DNA from: Burkholderiales bacterium
GTDB taxonomy: Bacteria; Pseudomonadota; Gammaproteobacteria; Burkholderiales; UBA6910
Reading direction: 5' to 3'
Length of the DNA stretch: 64,000 nucleotides
NCBI GenBank assembly: GCA_026005015.1
Contig: BPKG01000001.1
Span: 1,616,501 to 1,680,500 of the forward strand
Shown here piece after piece: positions 9,218 through 18,867 of this stretch; within the stretch, counting starts at the first letter, position 1, and each line of letters begins with the position of its first letter. A program made the translations under genes and the position numbers. The notes under the pieces were generated by a model. The model worked only from the letters and a program-made list of their open reading frames with translations. It ran no database searches and was not told the origin of the DNA.

Positions 9218-9954
9218 TCGCCGTCATCGCCGCCAAGGAAGTGCGCGCCCTGTTCCACTCGCCCCTGGCCTGGGTGGTGCTCGCCGTGCTGCAGGCGGTG
9301 CTCGCCTGGATCTTCCTCGGGCGGCTGGACGCTTTCCTGAGCCTGCAGCCCCAGCTCGCCCGCTTCGCCAACGCTCCGGGCTTCACCGAGCTGGTGGTGG
9401 CGCCCACCTTCGGCGCTGCCGCCTTGGTGCTCCTCATGGTGGTGCCGCTCCTCACCATGCGGTTGATCGCCGAGGAGCGGCGCCAGCAGACGCTGCCCTT
9501 TCTCACCGCCGCGCCGGTGTCCAGCACCGCCCTGGTGCTGGGCAAGTTCGCGGGGCTCATGCTGTTCCTGTGCCTCCCGGTCGCCCTTCTGGTGGCGCTC
9601 GCCGCCTCCCTCGCCCTGGGGGGCCGCCCCGACTGGGGCCTGATCGCCGCCAACGCCCTGGGACTGCTGCTGCTCACGGGTTGCTTCGCCGCCGTGGGCT
9701 TGTGGCTGTCGTGCCTGGCGGCCCAGCCGGCGATCGCCGCCATCGCCACCTTCGGCGTGCTGCTGGGCCTGTGGATCGTGGACCTGAACGCGGCGGCCGA
9801 GAGCGCCCTGCGCCACGCGTCGTTGCTCCGGCGTTTCGAAAGCTTCAACCAGGGCCTGATCGACAGCTACGACACGGCGTTCCTGGTGCTCTTCTGCGCC
9901 GTTTTCCTGGCGCTGGCCCTGCACCGCCTGGACGCGGAGCGCTGGAGTGGCTGA
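9214..9954 (+). CDS. ABC transporter permease (GldF-like / ABC-2 type)
   Basis: 246 residues from the GTG at 9214, which has AGGAGG seven bases upstream. The frame is open further upstream through the inserted element, but that part is Arg-rich and unlike the family. About six hydrophobic segments are visible: residues ~20–40, 58–90, 105–130, 140–165, 175–200 and 220–240. The early block AAKEVRALFHSPLAWVVLAVL is characteristic of the GldF/ABC-2 permease family. It is the membrane partner of the preceding ATPase. Confidence 0.9.
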   Translation: MIAVIAAKEVRALFHSPLAWVVLAVLQAVLAWIFLGRLDAFLSLQPQLARFANAPGFTELVVAPTFGAAALVLLMVVPLLTMRLIAEERRQQTLPFLTAAPVSSTALVLGKFAGLMLFLCLPVALLVALAASLALGGRPDWGLIAANALGLLLLTGCFAAVGLWLSCLAAQPAIAAIATFGVLLGLWIVDLNAAAESALRHASLLRRFESFNQGLIDSYDTAFLVLFCAVFLALALHRLDAERWSG

Positions 9955-9969
9955 GCTCGGACGTTTCCC

Positions 9970-11328
9970 ATGGAGATGACCCCCGCCCGGCAACGGCGCC
10001 TGCGGCTCCAGGGCCTGTTCACGGTGGTCCTGGTGGTGGTCCTGACCCTGCTGGCCGGCCTCCTCGCCTGGGCCCACCGCGCCCAGTGGGACTTCACCCA
10101 GAACGCCCGCAACACCCTATCCCAGGAGAGCCGGGAAGTGCTCGCCTCCATTCCCGGACCCGTGCGGGTGACCGCCTATGCCACGGAGCGCGATCCCGAG
10201 CTGGGGGACCTGCGCAAGCGCATCCACGACTTCATCGGGCGCTACCAGCAGGCCAAGGCGGACCTTCGGCTCGATTTCGTCAATCCGGAGCTGGAGCCCA
10301 AGCGGGCGCGGGACGCGGGCATCCAGATGAACGGGGAGATGATGGTGGAATACGAGGGCAGGGCCGAGCGTTTCTCCCCCTTCAATCTGAACGAGCAGGC
10401 CTTCACCAACCTGCTCGCCCGCCTTGCCCGCACCCACGAGCGCGTGGTGTTCTACCTAGAGGGCCACGGGGAGCGCAGCCTCGCGGGCCAGGCCAATCAC
10501 GACCTGGGGGAATTCGGCCGGCGCCTGGCCGCCACCGGCTTCAAGCTGAGCCCGCTCAAGCTCACCCTGGCCCAAGAGGTGCCCGCCAACGCCGCCCTGC
10601 TGGTGATCGGGAGCCCCCAGGCGGAGCTCCTGCCGGGGGAGGTGGACAAGCTGCTCAAATTCGTCGACCGGGGCGGAAACCTGTTGTGGCTGCTCGACCC
10701 GGAATCCCTGGGGGGGCTGGAACCCCTGGCCGAGCGGCTGGGACTGAACCTCCTGCCCGGGATCATCGTGGACCCGGCGGCGGAGGAGATGCGGGCCCCG
10801 GCCACCTGGGCCCTTGCCGTCTCCTACGGACCCCACGCCGCCACGGACGGGTTCAACCTGATCACCGTATTTCCCCTGGCGCGCCCCATCACCGTGGGGG
10901 AAGACACGGGCTGGCGCAGCACGCCCCTGGTGGAAGTGGCGCCCCGGGGCTGGGTGGAGACGGGGTCCCTGGAGGGGGAGATGCACTTCGACCCGAAGCG
11001 GGACCTGCGCGGGCCGGTACCGGTGGCCACCGCCCTGGAGCGCACGCGCAACGACCGGGAGCAACGGGTCGTGGTGGTGGGCAGCGGCGCGTTCCTGGCC
11101 AACGCTTTCATCGGCAACGGGGCCAACCTGGACCTGGGGCTCAAGCTGGTCAACTGGCTAGCGGGGGACGAGCGCCTGGTCACCATCCAGCCCAAGGCGG
11201 TCCGGGACGCCCAGCTCCAACTCTCCCGCCCGGCGGCCCTCGCCATCACCCTGGGCGGATTCATCCTGTTGCCGCTGGGCTTTCTCGCCCTGGCCGCCGC
11301 CGTATGGTGGCGCCGGCGCAGGCTTTAA
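9970..11328 (+). CDS. GldG-family ABC transporter auxiliary protein
   Basis: 452 residues. One membrane segment lies at about 18–40 and another near the C terminus (~425–445, ITLGGFILLPLGFLALAAAVWW), followed by a basic WWRRRRL tail. The large region between them should be extracytoplasmic and matches the GldG/'ABC-type uncharacterised transport' family (FTQNARNTLSQESREVL; HGERSLAG; LLWLLDPES). It starts 15 bp after the permease gene, so it belongs to the same transcript. The molecular role is unknown; the membrane topology suggests it binds the transported material outside the membrane. Confidence 0.85.
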   Translation: MEMTPARQRRLRLQGLFTVVLVVVLTLLAGLLAWAHRAQWDFTQNARNTLSQESREVLASIPGPVRVTAYATERDPELGDLRKRIHDFIGRYQQAKADLRLDFVNPELEPKRARDAGIQMNGEMMVEYEGRAERFSPFNLNEQAFTNLLARLARTHERVVFYLEGHGERSLAGQANHDLGEFGRRLAATGFKLSPLKLTLAQEVPANAALLVIGSPQAELLPGEVDKLLKFVDRGGNLLWLLDPESLGGLEPLAERLGLNLLPGIIVDPAAEEMRAPATWALAVSYGPHAATDGFNLITVFPLARPITVGEDTGWRSTPLVEVAPRGWVETGSLEGEMHFDPKRDLRGPVPVATALERTRNDREQRVVVVGSGAFLANAFIGNGANLDLGLKLVNWLAGDERLVTIQPKAVRDAQLQLSRPAALAITLGGFILLPLGFLALAAAVWWRRRRL

Positions 11329-11339
11329 GCGAGGACTTC

Positions 11340-12179
11340 ATGCCGGCGCGCACCTGGCTCAACTTGGCACTGCTCGCTGCGGTCCTCGCCTTGGGGCTCG
11401 CCCTCGCTCTGGCGCCCCAGGAAGCGCCACCCCCGGAATACCGGCTGTCCCCTCTAGAAGCCTCCCAGGTGGACCGGGTGCACATCGCCCGGGCCAGCCT
11501 GCCGCCGATGGAGCTCAAGCGGGCGGGGCAAGGCTGGCGCGTCATCGCGCCGGTGGACGCCCGGGCGGCGCCCGTCAAGGTGGAGCGGATGCTGGAGCTA
11601 CTCGCGGCCCGAAGCCGGGAGCGGCTGGAAGCCACCGGGCTCGAGCGCTACGACCTGGCGCCGCCCCCCCTCACCGTAACCCTGGGAGGGCAAAGCTTCG
11701 GCTTCGGCCTCGTGAACCCGGTGACCGGCCAGCAGTACGTGCTCGCCGCCGATGGGGTCTACCTGGTCTCGCCCCGGTATGCCGCCGCCTTTCCCCTGGC
11801 GGTGGAGGAGGTGCTCGCCCGGGAGCTCCTCGCTCCCGGTGAGCAGCCAGTGGCCATCGAGCTGCCCGGGCTTCGCGTCGCCCTGCAGGACGGCCGCTGG
11901 CAGGTGGAGTCCGCCATCGAGGGAGTGAGCCAGGACGAGGTGAACCGCTGGGTCGACCGGTGGCGCCACGCCCTCGCCGTCGCCTCCGAAGTGGCGGAGG
12001 AGGCGGCCCCGGCCGGGGAGCGGGCCCTGATCCGGCTCGCCGACGGCCGCACCGTGGAACTTGCCATCGAAAGCCGGACCCCTGAGCTGGTACTCCTGCG
12101 CCGGGACGAGGGTCTGCGGCTGCGTTTTTCCCCCGAAGTGAGCCGGGCCATGCTGGCGCCCCCCGGGTCTTCCTCCTGA
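11340..12179 (+). CDS. DUF4340 domain-containing protein, fourth gene of the Gld-type ABC operon
   Basis: 279 residues from the ATG at 11340 with GAGGA upstream; it starts 11 bp after the GldG-like stop. One N-terminal membrane segment ([18 protein letters not shown], ~6–24) is followed by an extracytoplasmic region of the DUF4340 type, with repeated beta segments such as VDRVHIAR and [17 protein letters not shown]4340 proteins typically accompany GldA/F/G-like genes. No enzymatic motif is visible. Confidence 0.82.
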   Translation: MPARTWLNLALLAAVLALGLALALAPQEAPPPEYRLSPLEASQVDRVHIARASLPPMELKRAGQGWRVIAPVDARAAPVKVERMLELLAARSRERLEATGLERYDLAPPPLTVTLGGQSFGFGLVNPVTGQQYVLAADGVYLVSPRYAAAFPLAVEEVLARELLAPGEQPVAIELPGLRVALQDGRWQVESAIEGVSQDEVNRWVDRWRHALAVASEVAEEAAPAGERALIRLADGRTVELAIESRTPELVLLRRDEGLRLRFSPEVSRAMLAPPGSSS

Positions 12180-12181
12180 CC

Positions 12182-12997
12182 ATGCCCGAGCTGCCGGAGG
12201 TCGAGACCACCCTGCGGGGCCTGGCACCCCATGTGTTGGGAGCCAGGATCCGCCGGGTCGCGGTGCGGGAGCCGCGGCTGCGCTGGCCCGTCGCCCCGGA
12301 GCTTCCGGGCGCCCTCGCCGGCGCCCGGGTGGTGGAAGTCCGACGGCGCGGCAAATACCTGCTCCTCGGCTGCGACCGGGGCACCTTGATCGTCCACTTG
12401 GGGATGTCGGGTAGCCTCCGGCTGGTGCGGGAGGGCGCGGCCCCCACGGCCCACGAGCACGTGGATTTGGTACTGGAAAACGGCTGGACCGTAAGGCTGC
12501 GGGATCCGCGCCGCTTCGGCGCCCTGCTGTGGGCGCCGGAAGGGCCGAGCCGCCATCCCCTCCTCGCTCGCCTGGGCCCCGAGCCCTTGGAGCCCGGCTT
12601 CAACGCCGAACGGCTTTACCGCAGCACCCGGGGGCGCAGGGCGAGCATCAAGCAAGCCCTCATGGACGGGCGCCTGGTGGCGGGCCTCGGCAACATCTAC
12701 GCCAACGAGGCCCTGTTTCACGCGGGCATCCGCCCGGACACCCCTGCCGGACGGCTCAGCCGGGCGCGCTGCGCGCGGCTCGCGGCCGCCGTCAAAAAGA
12801 CCCTCAGGCTCGCCATCCGCGCGGGCGGCAGCAGCCTGCGGGACTACGTGGGAAGCGACGGGGAGCTGGGCTACTTCCAGCTCAAGCTCTGGGTCTACGA
12901 CCGCGCGGGGATGCCCTGCCGGGCGTGCGGCACGCCCATCCGGGTACGCCGGCTGGGGCAGCGCTCCAGCTTCTACTGCCCCGCGTGCCAGCGCTAG
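12182..12997 (+). CDS. mutM: Formamidopyrimidine-DNA glycosylase
   Basis: 271 residues. The start MPELPEVET supplies the catalytic N-terminal proline (Pro2 after Met removal) and Glu3. The conserved block [14 protein letters not shown] lies near residue 165. The C-terminal zinc finger is complete, with four cysteines ([12 protein letters not shown]…FYCPAC). The enzyme excises 8-oxoguanine and formamidopyrimidines and nicks the abasic site. The ATG is 3 bp after the DUF4340 stop, so mutM probably rides on the ABC transcript. Confidence 0.97.
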   Translation: MPELPEVETTLRGLAPHVLGARIRRVAVREPRLRWPVAPELPGALAGARVVEVRRRGKYLLLGCDRGTLIVHLGMSGSLRLVREGAAPTAHEHVDLVLENGWTVRLRDPRRFGALLWAPEGPSRHPLLARLGPEPLEPGFNAERLYRSTRGRRASIKQALMDGRLVAGLGNIYANEALFHAGIRPDTPAGRLSRARCARLAAAVKKTLRLAIRAGGSSLRDYVGSDGELGYFQLKLWVYDRAGMPCRACGTPIRVRRLGQRSSFYCPACQR

Positions 12998-13020
12998 CCC
13001 GGGAGAGATTCCTGCTGAGA

Positions 13021-13055
13021 GCGCTTTCAAAAAGCGCCGAGCGGGGCTCAGCCCC
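13021..13055. terminator. Tandem hairpins between convergent mutM and ferredoxin genes
   Basis: Two adjacent stems: GCGCTTT-CAA-AAAGCGC at 13021–13037, and GGGGC-TCA-GCCCC at 13043–13055. On the minus strand the first stem carries a short T5 run inside it, but neither has a proper trailing T-tract. The position between two convergent genes suggests a weak bidirectional terminator. Confidence 0.4.
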
Positions 13056-13135
13056 CCTCTCTCTCCTTCCCTTTCTCCCAGGGGAAGAGAGGGAAGGGAC
13101 GGCGGCAAATGGTTGGTCAACCCTTTGCCGAAGGC

Positions 13136-13411
<276 letters not shown>

Positions 13412-13891
13412 TCAGCCCTGGAACTTGGCCTTGAGCCGCTGGGCGATCAGGGGATGGACGAACTGGCTCACGTCGCCCCCCAGTTGGGCGATCTCCCGCA
13501 CGATACTGGCGGAGATGAACATATACTGCTCCGCCGGCGTCAAGAACACCGTTTCGACCTCTGGATGGATGCTGCGGTTCATCCCGGCCATCTGGAACTC
13601 GTATTCGAAGTCGGACACCGCCCGCAGTCCTCGTAGGATCAGCCGGGCACCCTGCTGGCGCATGAAGTCCATGAGCAGGCCGTTGAACCCCATTACCGTG
13701 ACGTTGGGATAGGAGGCGAGCACCTCCCGAGCCATGGCCACCCGCTCCTCCAGGGTGAAAAACGGCCGCTTGGCGCGGCTTTCGGCGATGGCCAGCACCA
13801 CCTGGTCCCAGATGGCGCAGGCCCGCCGCACCAGGTCTTCGTGGCCGCGGGTGATGGGATCGAATGAGCCGGGATAGACGATCTTGTTCAT
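13412..13891 (-). CDS. coaD: Phosphopantetheine adenylyltransferase
   Basis: 159 residues from the ATG at 13891 ([21 protein letters not shown]); the longer frame reads into rsmD. The enzyme makes dephospho-CoA from 4'-phosphopantetheine and ATP, the fourth step of CoA synthesis. The nucleotidyltransferase motif TRGH and the C-terminal [16 protein letters not shown] are present. Its ATG overlaps the rsmD stop (ATGA), so the two are translationally coupled, as in many proteobacteria. Confidence 0.97.
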   Translation of the reverse strand: MNKIVYPGSFDPITRGHEDLVRRACAIWDQVVLAIAESRAKRPFFTLEERVAMAREVLASYPNVTVMGFNGLLMDFMRQQGARLILRGLRAVSDFEYEFQMAGMNRSIHPEVETVFLTPAEQYMFISASIVREIAQLGGDVSQFVHPLIAQRLKAKFQG

Positions 13892-14433
13892 GGGGAACCG
13901 TCTTGCCGCTTGAGCAGCCGGTAACACACCTGGCCGGCCCGGTGCTGGCGCCATACCTCCCATTCCTCCCCCGGGGCGAAGGGCTCGGCACTCTCCACGT
14001 ACACCAGGGCCCCGGGGGCAAGCCGCGCCGGCAAGAGGGACAGAAGCCGCGTCCAGTACCCGCTTTTGTACGGCGGGTCGAGGAAGACCACGTCAAAACG
14101 ACGGACGTCGCGCGCGAGGAATTCTAACCCATCGCCCCGATGCAGTTCCACCTGGGTCGCCCCCAGGGCCAAGGCAGCGGCCTTGAGCCCGGCGTAGGCC
14201 CGCCCGCTCGCCTCCACCATGACCACCCGGCTCGCACCCCGGGAGGCCGCTTCGAAACCCAGCGCCCCGCTGCCCGCGAAGAGATCCAGGCAGGTGCGGC
14301 CCGTGAGGTCCTGGCCCAGCCAGTTGAACAGGGTCTCCCGCACCCGGTCGGGGGTGGGCCGCAGCCCGGGGACCTGGGGTACGGAGAGCAGGCGGCTACG
14401 CCAGGCGCCGCCGATGATGCGCACGCGTCCCAA
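13888..14433 (-). CDS. rsmD: 16S rRNA (guanine(966)-N(2))-methyltransferase
   Basis: 181 residues. The N terminus [12 protein letters not shown] is the RsmD hallmark. The SAM-binding motif [14 protein letters not shown] lies near residue 50 and the catalytic VVFLDPPY near 120. It methylates G966 in the 30S subunit. It lies 9 bp after the second M16 protease gene and overlaps coaD by 4 bp. Confidence 0.95.
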   Translation of the reverse strand: MGRVRIIGGAWRSRLLSVPQVPGLRPTPDRVRETLFNWLGQDLTGRTCLDLFAGSGALGFEAASRGASRVVMVEASGRAYAGLKAAALALGATQVELHRGDGLEFLARDVRRFDVVFLDPPYKSGYWTRLLSLLPARLAPGALVYVESAEPFAPGEEWEVWRQHRAGQVCYRLLKRQDGSP

Positions 14434-14442
14434 GGGGGCAAA

Positions 14443-15786
14443 TCAGGGGCGTCTTTGCGAGATATCCGGATCGTGCTCGGAGGCGCCCACCACCACGGTC
14501 ACCATGCGCTCGGGATCGATGCGGCGCTGGAACGCCTCCCGGATCTCGGGCAGGGTCACCGCCTCCACCTTTTTCAGAAAGTCGTCCAGGTAAGTAAGGG
14601 GGAGTTCGTAGAAGCCGATCACCGCTAGGTGCTCCAGGATCTTCCGGTTGCTGTCGATGCGCAACGGAAAGGCGCCGACGATGTGCTGCTTGGCCCGCTT
14701 GAGCTCCTCCGCCGTGGGGCCCTGGGCAACGAAGCGCTGGAGGGTCTCTCGCACCACCCGGAGGGCTTCGCCCGTCTGTTCCTTCTGGGTCTGCAGCCCG
14801 ATCTGGAACGGTCCCTGGGCCTTGAGGGGGAGGAAGTAGCTATAGACGCTGTAGGCGAGCCCCCGTTTTTCCCGGACCTCCTGGTTCAACCGGGACACGA
14901 AGCCGCCCCCTCCCAGGATGTAGTTGCCCACGTAGAGGGGGAAGTAGTCCGGGTCGTTCCGGCTCACGCCCGGGTAACCCAGCAGGATGTGGCTCTGGGT
15001 AGCGGGATGGTCGATGCGCCGCGTTTGTCCCTGGGGAAGCGGGACCGGCGGCAGGTCCAGCCCGCTGTTGCCCTCGGGCAACCCCTCCGTCAGGCGCTCG
15101 GCCAGGGCGTAGGCTTCCGCCCGGGAGAGGTCGCCGATGATGGATACCACGGCGGCGCCCCGCCGGTAGCGGGCCCGGTAGTGGGCCAGGAGGTCGTCCC
15201 GGGTGAGGGCCGCCACCGTCTCCACTTCCCCCGACTCCCGCAGGGCGTACGGGTGCTCGCCGAAGACCAGGCGGGCGAACGCCCGCTCGGCGATGGTTTC
15301 CGGCTTGGTGTCCGCCTCCTTGAGCGCCGCCACGACGCGGGCCTTTTCCCGTTCCAGCACCGCCGCGGGAAATTCAGGCTGCTGCAGGATCCGGATGAAG
15401 AGGTCGAAGGCCTGCTCCCGCTCCCGGGTGCTGGAGAGGGTACGCAGGGTCATCCCCGCCCGGTCCGGATCGAAGCGTCCGCCCAGTTGGGCGCCCACGT
15501 CGGCGAGCCGTGCCGAGATCTGGTTCTCGTCGAGGCCACCAGCGCCCAGGCTCAACAGCCGCTGGGTCATGGCGGCACGGCCCGAGCTGGATTCGGTGTC
15601 GGTGCTGCTGCCGGCGGGGAAATCCACGCTCACGTCGATGATGGGAAGATCCCGGCTTTCCACGAAATACACCCGCGCCCCGCCGGCCGTCTGCCAGTGC
15701 TGAATGGGCAGCGCCCCCGAGGCCAAGGACGGCAGGAGTAGAGCAGCCGCTAGAGCGGCCAGGGCACGGAAGATCCTATTCCCCAT
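14443..15786 (-). CDS. M16-family peptidase, non-catalytic partner
   Basis: 447 residues from the ATG at 15786 (MGNRIFRALAALAAALLLPS), which gives a clean signal peptide. It has the M16 fold, but at the place of the zinc motif HxxEH it reads a Ser/Gly/Arg-rich sequence (SSSGRAAMTQRLL), so zinc binding is lost. The late R…Y pair (GFVSRLNQEVREKRGLAYS) that completes the active site of the partner is kept. This is the usual split in paired M16 proteases: one zinc subunit, one substrate-completing subunit. Its start overlaps the upstream M16 gene by 11 bp. Confidence 0.92.
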   Translation of the reverse strand: MGNRIFRALAALAAALLLPSLASGALPIQHWQTAGGARVYFVESRDLPIIDVSVDFPAGSSTDTESSSGRAAMTQRLLSLGAGGLDENQISARLADVGAQLGGRFDPDRAGMTLRTLSSTREREQAFDLFIRILQQPEFPAAVLEREKARVVAALKEADTKPETIAERAFARLVFGEHPYALRESGEVETVAALTRDDLLAHYRARYRRGAAVVSIIGDLSRAEAYALAERLTEGLPEGNSGLDLPPVPLPQGQTRRIDHPATQSHILLGYPGVSRNDPDYFPLYVGNYILGGGGFVSRLNQEVREKRGLAYSVYSYFLPLKAQGPFQIGLQTQKEQTGEALRVVRETLQRFVAQGPTAEELKRAKQHIVGAFPLRIDSNRKILEHLAVIGFYELPLTYLDDFLKKVEAVTLPEIREAFQRRIDPERMVTVVVGASEHDPDISQRRP

Positions 15787-17155
15787 GACGCAACCCCTCG
15801 GGAGGACGGGCCGGGCGGGCTTCCTCCAGGGGCTGGGGATCCAGGACCGCCACGGTGAGCCGATCATCCACCAGATACTTTTTCGCCACCGCCTGCACCT
15901 GGTCGGCAGTAACCGCTTGCAGCTTCTCGATCAGTACGTCCAGATCCCGGTAGGACAAGCCCACCATTTCCAACTGGCCGATCTGCATGGCCTGGGAGAA
16001 CATGGAATCCCGGCTGTACACTTGGCTCGCCACCACCTGGGCCTTCACCCGGTCCAGCTCATCCTGGCCCACCCCCTGCTCCACGATGCGCTGCACCTGC
16101 TCTCGCAGGGCCGCTTCCAGCTCCGCCGCCGTGCGGCCTTCGCTGGGTGTGCCTTCCAGGAGAAAGAGACTAGGCCCGCGGGCGAGGAGATCGTAGCTAG
16201 CGCCGACCGATTGGGCGAGGCGGGTCTCCCGCACCAGTTCCCGGTTGAGCCGGGCCGCCGCGTAGCCGTCCAGCACGCCCGCTAGCACTTCCAGGGCGTA
16301 GGGTTCCCAGTCGTTGCGGGCGTCCCGCAGCGGCTCAGCGTGGTAACCCATGATGAGATAGGGCAGCTTGGCCGGCGCCTTGACCGTGACGCGCCGCACG
16401 CCCCGCTGGGCCGGTTCCCCCTGGGGCTTGCGCGCCGGAAGTGCCGTGGGCTTGTATTTGCCGTAATAGCGCTGCGCCAGTTTGAACACCTCCTCCGCCT
16501 TCACGTCCCCCACCACCACCAGGGTGGCGTTGTTGGGGGCGTACCAGCGGTGGTACCAGTCCCGCACGTCCCGCACGGTCATGGATTCCAGGTCGCTCAT
16601 CCAGCCGATGACGGGGCGCCGGTAAGGATGAACGAGATAGGCGACCGCCATGAGCTGCTCGAACACGAGGGAGCGGGGCCGGTCCTCGGTGCGCCAGCGC
16701 CGCTCCTCCATGACCACCTTGATCTCCTTCTCGAACTCTTTCTCCGAGAGGGTGAGGTTGCGCATGCGGTCGGCTTCGAGCCGCGTGGCCAGCGGCAGCC
16801 TGGAGGCGTGCAGCATCTGGAAATAGGCCGTGTAATCGCGGCCGGTGAAGGCGTTTTCCCGCCCTCCCGCCGCGGCGATCAGGCGGGAGAACTCCCCGGC
16901 CGGAACTTTCCGGGTGCCCTTGAACATCATGTGCTCCAGGACGTGGGAAACGCCGGTCACTCCGTTCACCTCGTCCATGCTGCCGACCCGGTACCAGAGC
17001 TGGGACACCACCACCGGTGCCCGGCGGTCCTCCTTGACGATGACCTTGAGCCCGTTGTCCAGAGTCTTGGCGTAAGGGTTGGCGAGGCCCGGAGGCGAAA
17101 CAGTCGCAACGATCCAGGCGATGAGCAGCGCAAGGAAGGGCTTCGTTCGCTCCAT
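15776..17155 (-). CDS. M16-family zinc peptidase, catalytic subunit
   Basis: 459 residues from the ATG at 17155 with an N-terminal signal peptide (FLALLIAWIVATVSPPGLA), so it acts in the periplasm. The inverted zinc motif HVLEH (GVSHVLEHMMFKG) is near residue 73, and the distal zinc glutamate lies in EKEIKVVMEERR about 75 residues on. It pairs with the next gene to form a processing-peptidase-like heterodimer that probably degrades short peptides. It is divergent from ftsY, an arrangement common in betaproteobacteria. Confidence 0.94.
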   Translation of the reverse strand: MERTKPFLALLIAWIVATVSPPGLANPYAKTLDNGLKVIVKEDRRAPVVVSQLWYRVGSMDEVNGVTGVSHVLEHMMFKGTRKVPAGEFSRLIAAAGGRENAFTGRDYTAYFQMLHASRLPLATRLEADRMRNLTLSEKEFEKEIKVVMEERRWRTEDRPRSLVFEQLMAVAYLVHPYRRPVIGWMSDLESMTVRDVRDWYHRWYAPNNATLVVVGDVKAEEVFKLAQRYYGKYKPTALPARKPQGEPAQRGVRRVTVKAPAKLPYLIMGYHAEPLRDARNDWEPYALEVLAGVLDGYAAARLNRELVRETRLAQSVGASYDLLARGPSLFLLEGTPSEGRTAAELEAALREQVQRIVEQGVGQDELDRVKAQVVASQVYSRDSMFSQAMQIGQLEMVGLSYRDLDVLIEKLQAVTADQVQAVAKKYLVDDRLTVAVLDPQPLEEARPARPPEGLRHGE

Positions 17156-17251
17156 GGTTCCTAGCCTAGCGGGGGGCAATTCAATAAAATGCCGCGTACG
17201 TCGCCGCCCGCGGCACTCGTCATCGAAGTCTTCGTCAGACAGCCTACCAGA

Positions 17252-18211
17252 ATGCTTGGTTTCTTCAAAAATCGCGAGCCGGAGGACCCGCCGCGGAAAT
17301 CCCCGGGCTGGACCGAGCGGCTGCGCTCCGGCCTCAAGCGCACCCGGGAGCAGTTGGGCCGGCGCCTCGCGGGCGTCTTCGGCGCCCACTCCGCCATCGA
17401 CGACGCCCTCTACGAGGAGCTGGAGACGGTGCTGCTCACCTCCGACGTGGGGGTGGCGGCCACCGCCCATCTCCTGGACGCCCTGCGGCAGCGGGTGCGC
17501 AAGCACAAGCTCACCCAGGCGTCTGAACTCAAAGAGGCGCTCAAGGAGGTGATGCTGGAGCTCCTCTCCCCCCTGGAGCGCCCCCTGGACGTCTCTTCCC
17601 ACCGGCCCTTCATCGTCATGCTGGTGGGGGTCAACGGCGCAGGCAAGACCACCAGCATCGGCAAGCTCGCCCGCTACTACCAGGGTGAGGGGCGCTCGGT
17701 GCTGCTGGCGGCGGGGGACACCTTTCGCGCCGCGGCACGGGAGCAGCTAGAGGCGTGGGGGGCGCGCAACCATGTGACGGTGGTGGCCCAAAGCGGCGGC
17801 GACCCGGCGGCGGTCATCTTCGACGCGGTGAGCGCGGCCAAGGCCCGCGCCGTCGACCTGGTGCTGGCCGACACCGCAGGGCGGCTCACCACCCAGTCCC
17901 ACCTGATGGAGGAGCTCAAGAAGGTGAAGCGGGTCATCGCCAAGGCGGAGCCCGGCGCGCCCCACGAGGTGCTGCTGGTGCTGGACGCCAACGTGGGCCA
18001 GAACGCCCTGGCCCAGGTGAAGGCCTTCGACGACGCCCTGGGGGTGACCGGGCTCCTTCTTACCAAGCTGGACGGCACGGCCAAGGGCGGCGCGGTGGCG
18101 GCGATCGCCCGGGAGCGGCCGATCCCTCTACGCTTCGTCGGCGTGGGCGAGGGCATCGACGACCTGCGCCCCTTCGACGCCCGGGAGTTCGTGGAGGCCC
18201 TGTTCGATTGA
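17252..18211 (+). CDS. ftsY: Signal recognition particle receptor FtsY
   Basis: 319 residues from the ATG at 17252 (MLGFFKNREPEDPPRK); the frame is open 21 codons further upstream without family similarity. A short charged A domain is followed by the helical N domain and the GTPase G domain: GVNGAGKTTSIGKLA near residue 125, DTAGR near 208 and TKLDGTAKGG near 270. It docks ribosome–SRP complexes at the membrane. The stop overlaps the ftsE start. Confidence 0.97.
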   Translation: MLGFFKNREPEDPPRKSPGWTERLRSGLKRTREQLGRRLAGVFGAHSAIDDALYEELETVLLTSDVGVAATAHLLDALRQRVRKHKLTQASELKEALKEVMLELLSPLERPLDVSSHRPFIVMLVGVNGAGKTTSIGKLARYYQGEGRSVLLAAGDTFRAAAREQLEAWGARNHVTVVAQSGGDPAAVIFDAVSAAKARAVDLVLADTAGRLTTQSHLMEELKKVKRVIAKAEPGAPHEVLLVLDANVGQNALAQVKAFDDALGVTGLLLTKLDGTAKGGAVAAIARERPIPLRFVGVGEGIDDLRPFDAREFVEALFD

Positions 18212-18867
18212 GCCTGATCGCCTTCAGCCGCGTCCACAAACGCTATCCCGGCGGCTACGAGGCGCTCAAGGACGTGACCCTGGCCGTCGCCCCCGGAGAG
18301 CTGGTCTACGTGACCGGCCATTCCGGCGCCGGCAAGAGCACGCTCCTCAAGCTCGCCGCCGCCATCGAACGTCCCACCAGCGGCAGCGTTATCGTGAACG
18401 GCCAGAACCTGGCGCACCTGCGGCGAAGCGCCCTTCCCTACCTGCGGCGCCACCTGGGGCTGGTGTTCCAGGACCAGAAGCTGCTCTTCGACCGCAGCGT
18501 GTTCGACAACGTGATGCTCCCCCTGGAGGTGGGCGGTTTCGATCGCCGGGAAGCGGTGCGCCGGGTCCGGGCCGCCCTGGACAAGGTGGGGTTGCTCTCC
18601 AAGGAAAAAGCCCGCCCCATCACCCTCTCCGGCGGCGAGCAACAGCGCCTGGCCATCGCCCGGGCGGTGGTCGGCCGACCCTCCATCCTGATCGCCGATG
18701 AGCCCACGGGCAACCTGGACCCGGAAAGCGCCCGCGAGATCCTGGGGGTGTTCGCCGCCTTCCACCAGGTGGGGGTCACCGTGCTGCTGGCCACCCACGA
18801 CGAGGGGATTCTGGGCGCCCATCCCGGGCGGGTCATCACCCTGAAGCACGGGGCGCTTGTCTCGTGA
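18208..18867 (+). CDS. ftsE: Cell division ATP-binding protein FtsE
   Basis: 219 residues. The only suitable start is TTG at 18208 (reads MSLIAFSRVHKRYPGG), which overlaps the ftsY TGA by 3 bp and has GGAGG upstream in the ftsY end. Walker A is GHSGAGKST near residue 36, the signature LSGGEQQRLAIARA near 136 and Walker B ILIADEPTGNLD. With FtsX it forms an ABC complex that couples septal peptidoglycan hydrolysis to the divisome via EnvC-type activators; an EnvC-like gene lies at 55.8 kb in this window. Confidence 0.96.
   Translation: MSLIAFSRVHKRYPGGYEALKDVTLAVAPGELVYVTGHSGAGKSTLLKLAAAIERPTSGSVIVNGQNLAHLRRSALPYLRRHLGLVFQDQKLLFDRSVFDNVMLPLEVGGFDRREAVRRVRAALDKVGLLSKEKARPITLSGGEQQRLAIARAVVGRPSILIADEPTGNLDPESAREILGVFAAFHQVGVTVLLATHDEGILGAHPGRVITLKHGALVS

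Noticed and set aside
9570-12179. An 869-codon plus-strand frame over the ABC operon
   Set aside because: Only its last 279 codons (from 11340) look like a protein; the rest is Pro/Gly/Arg-rich antiframe of the permease and GldG-like genes.
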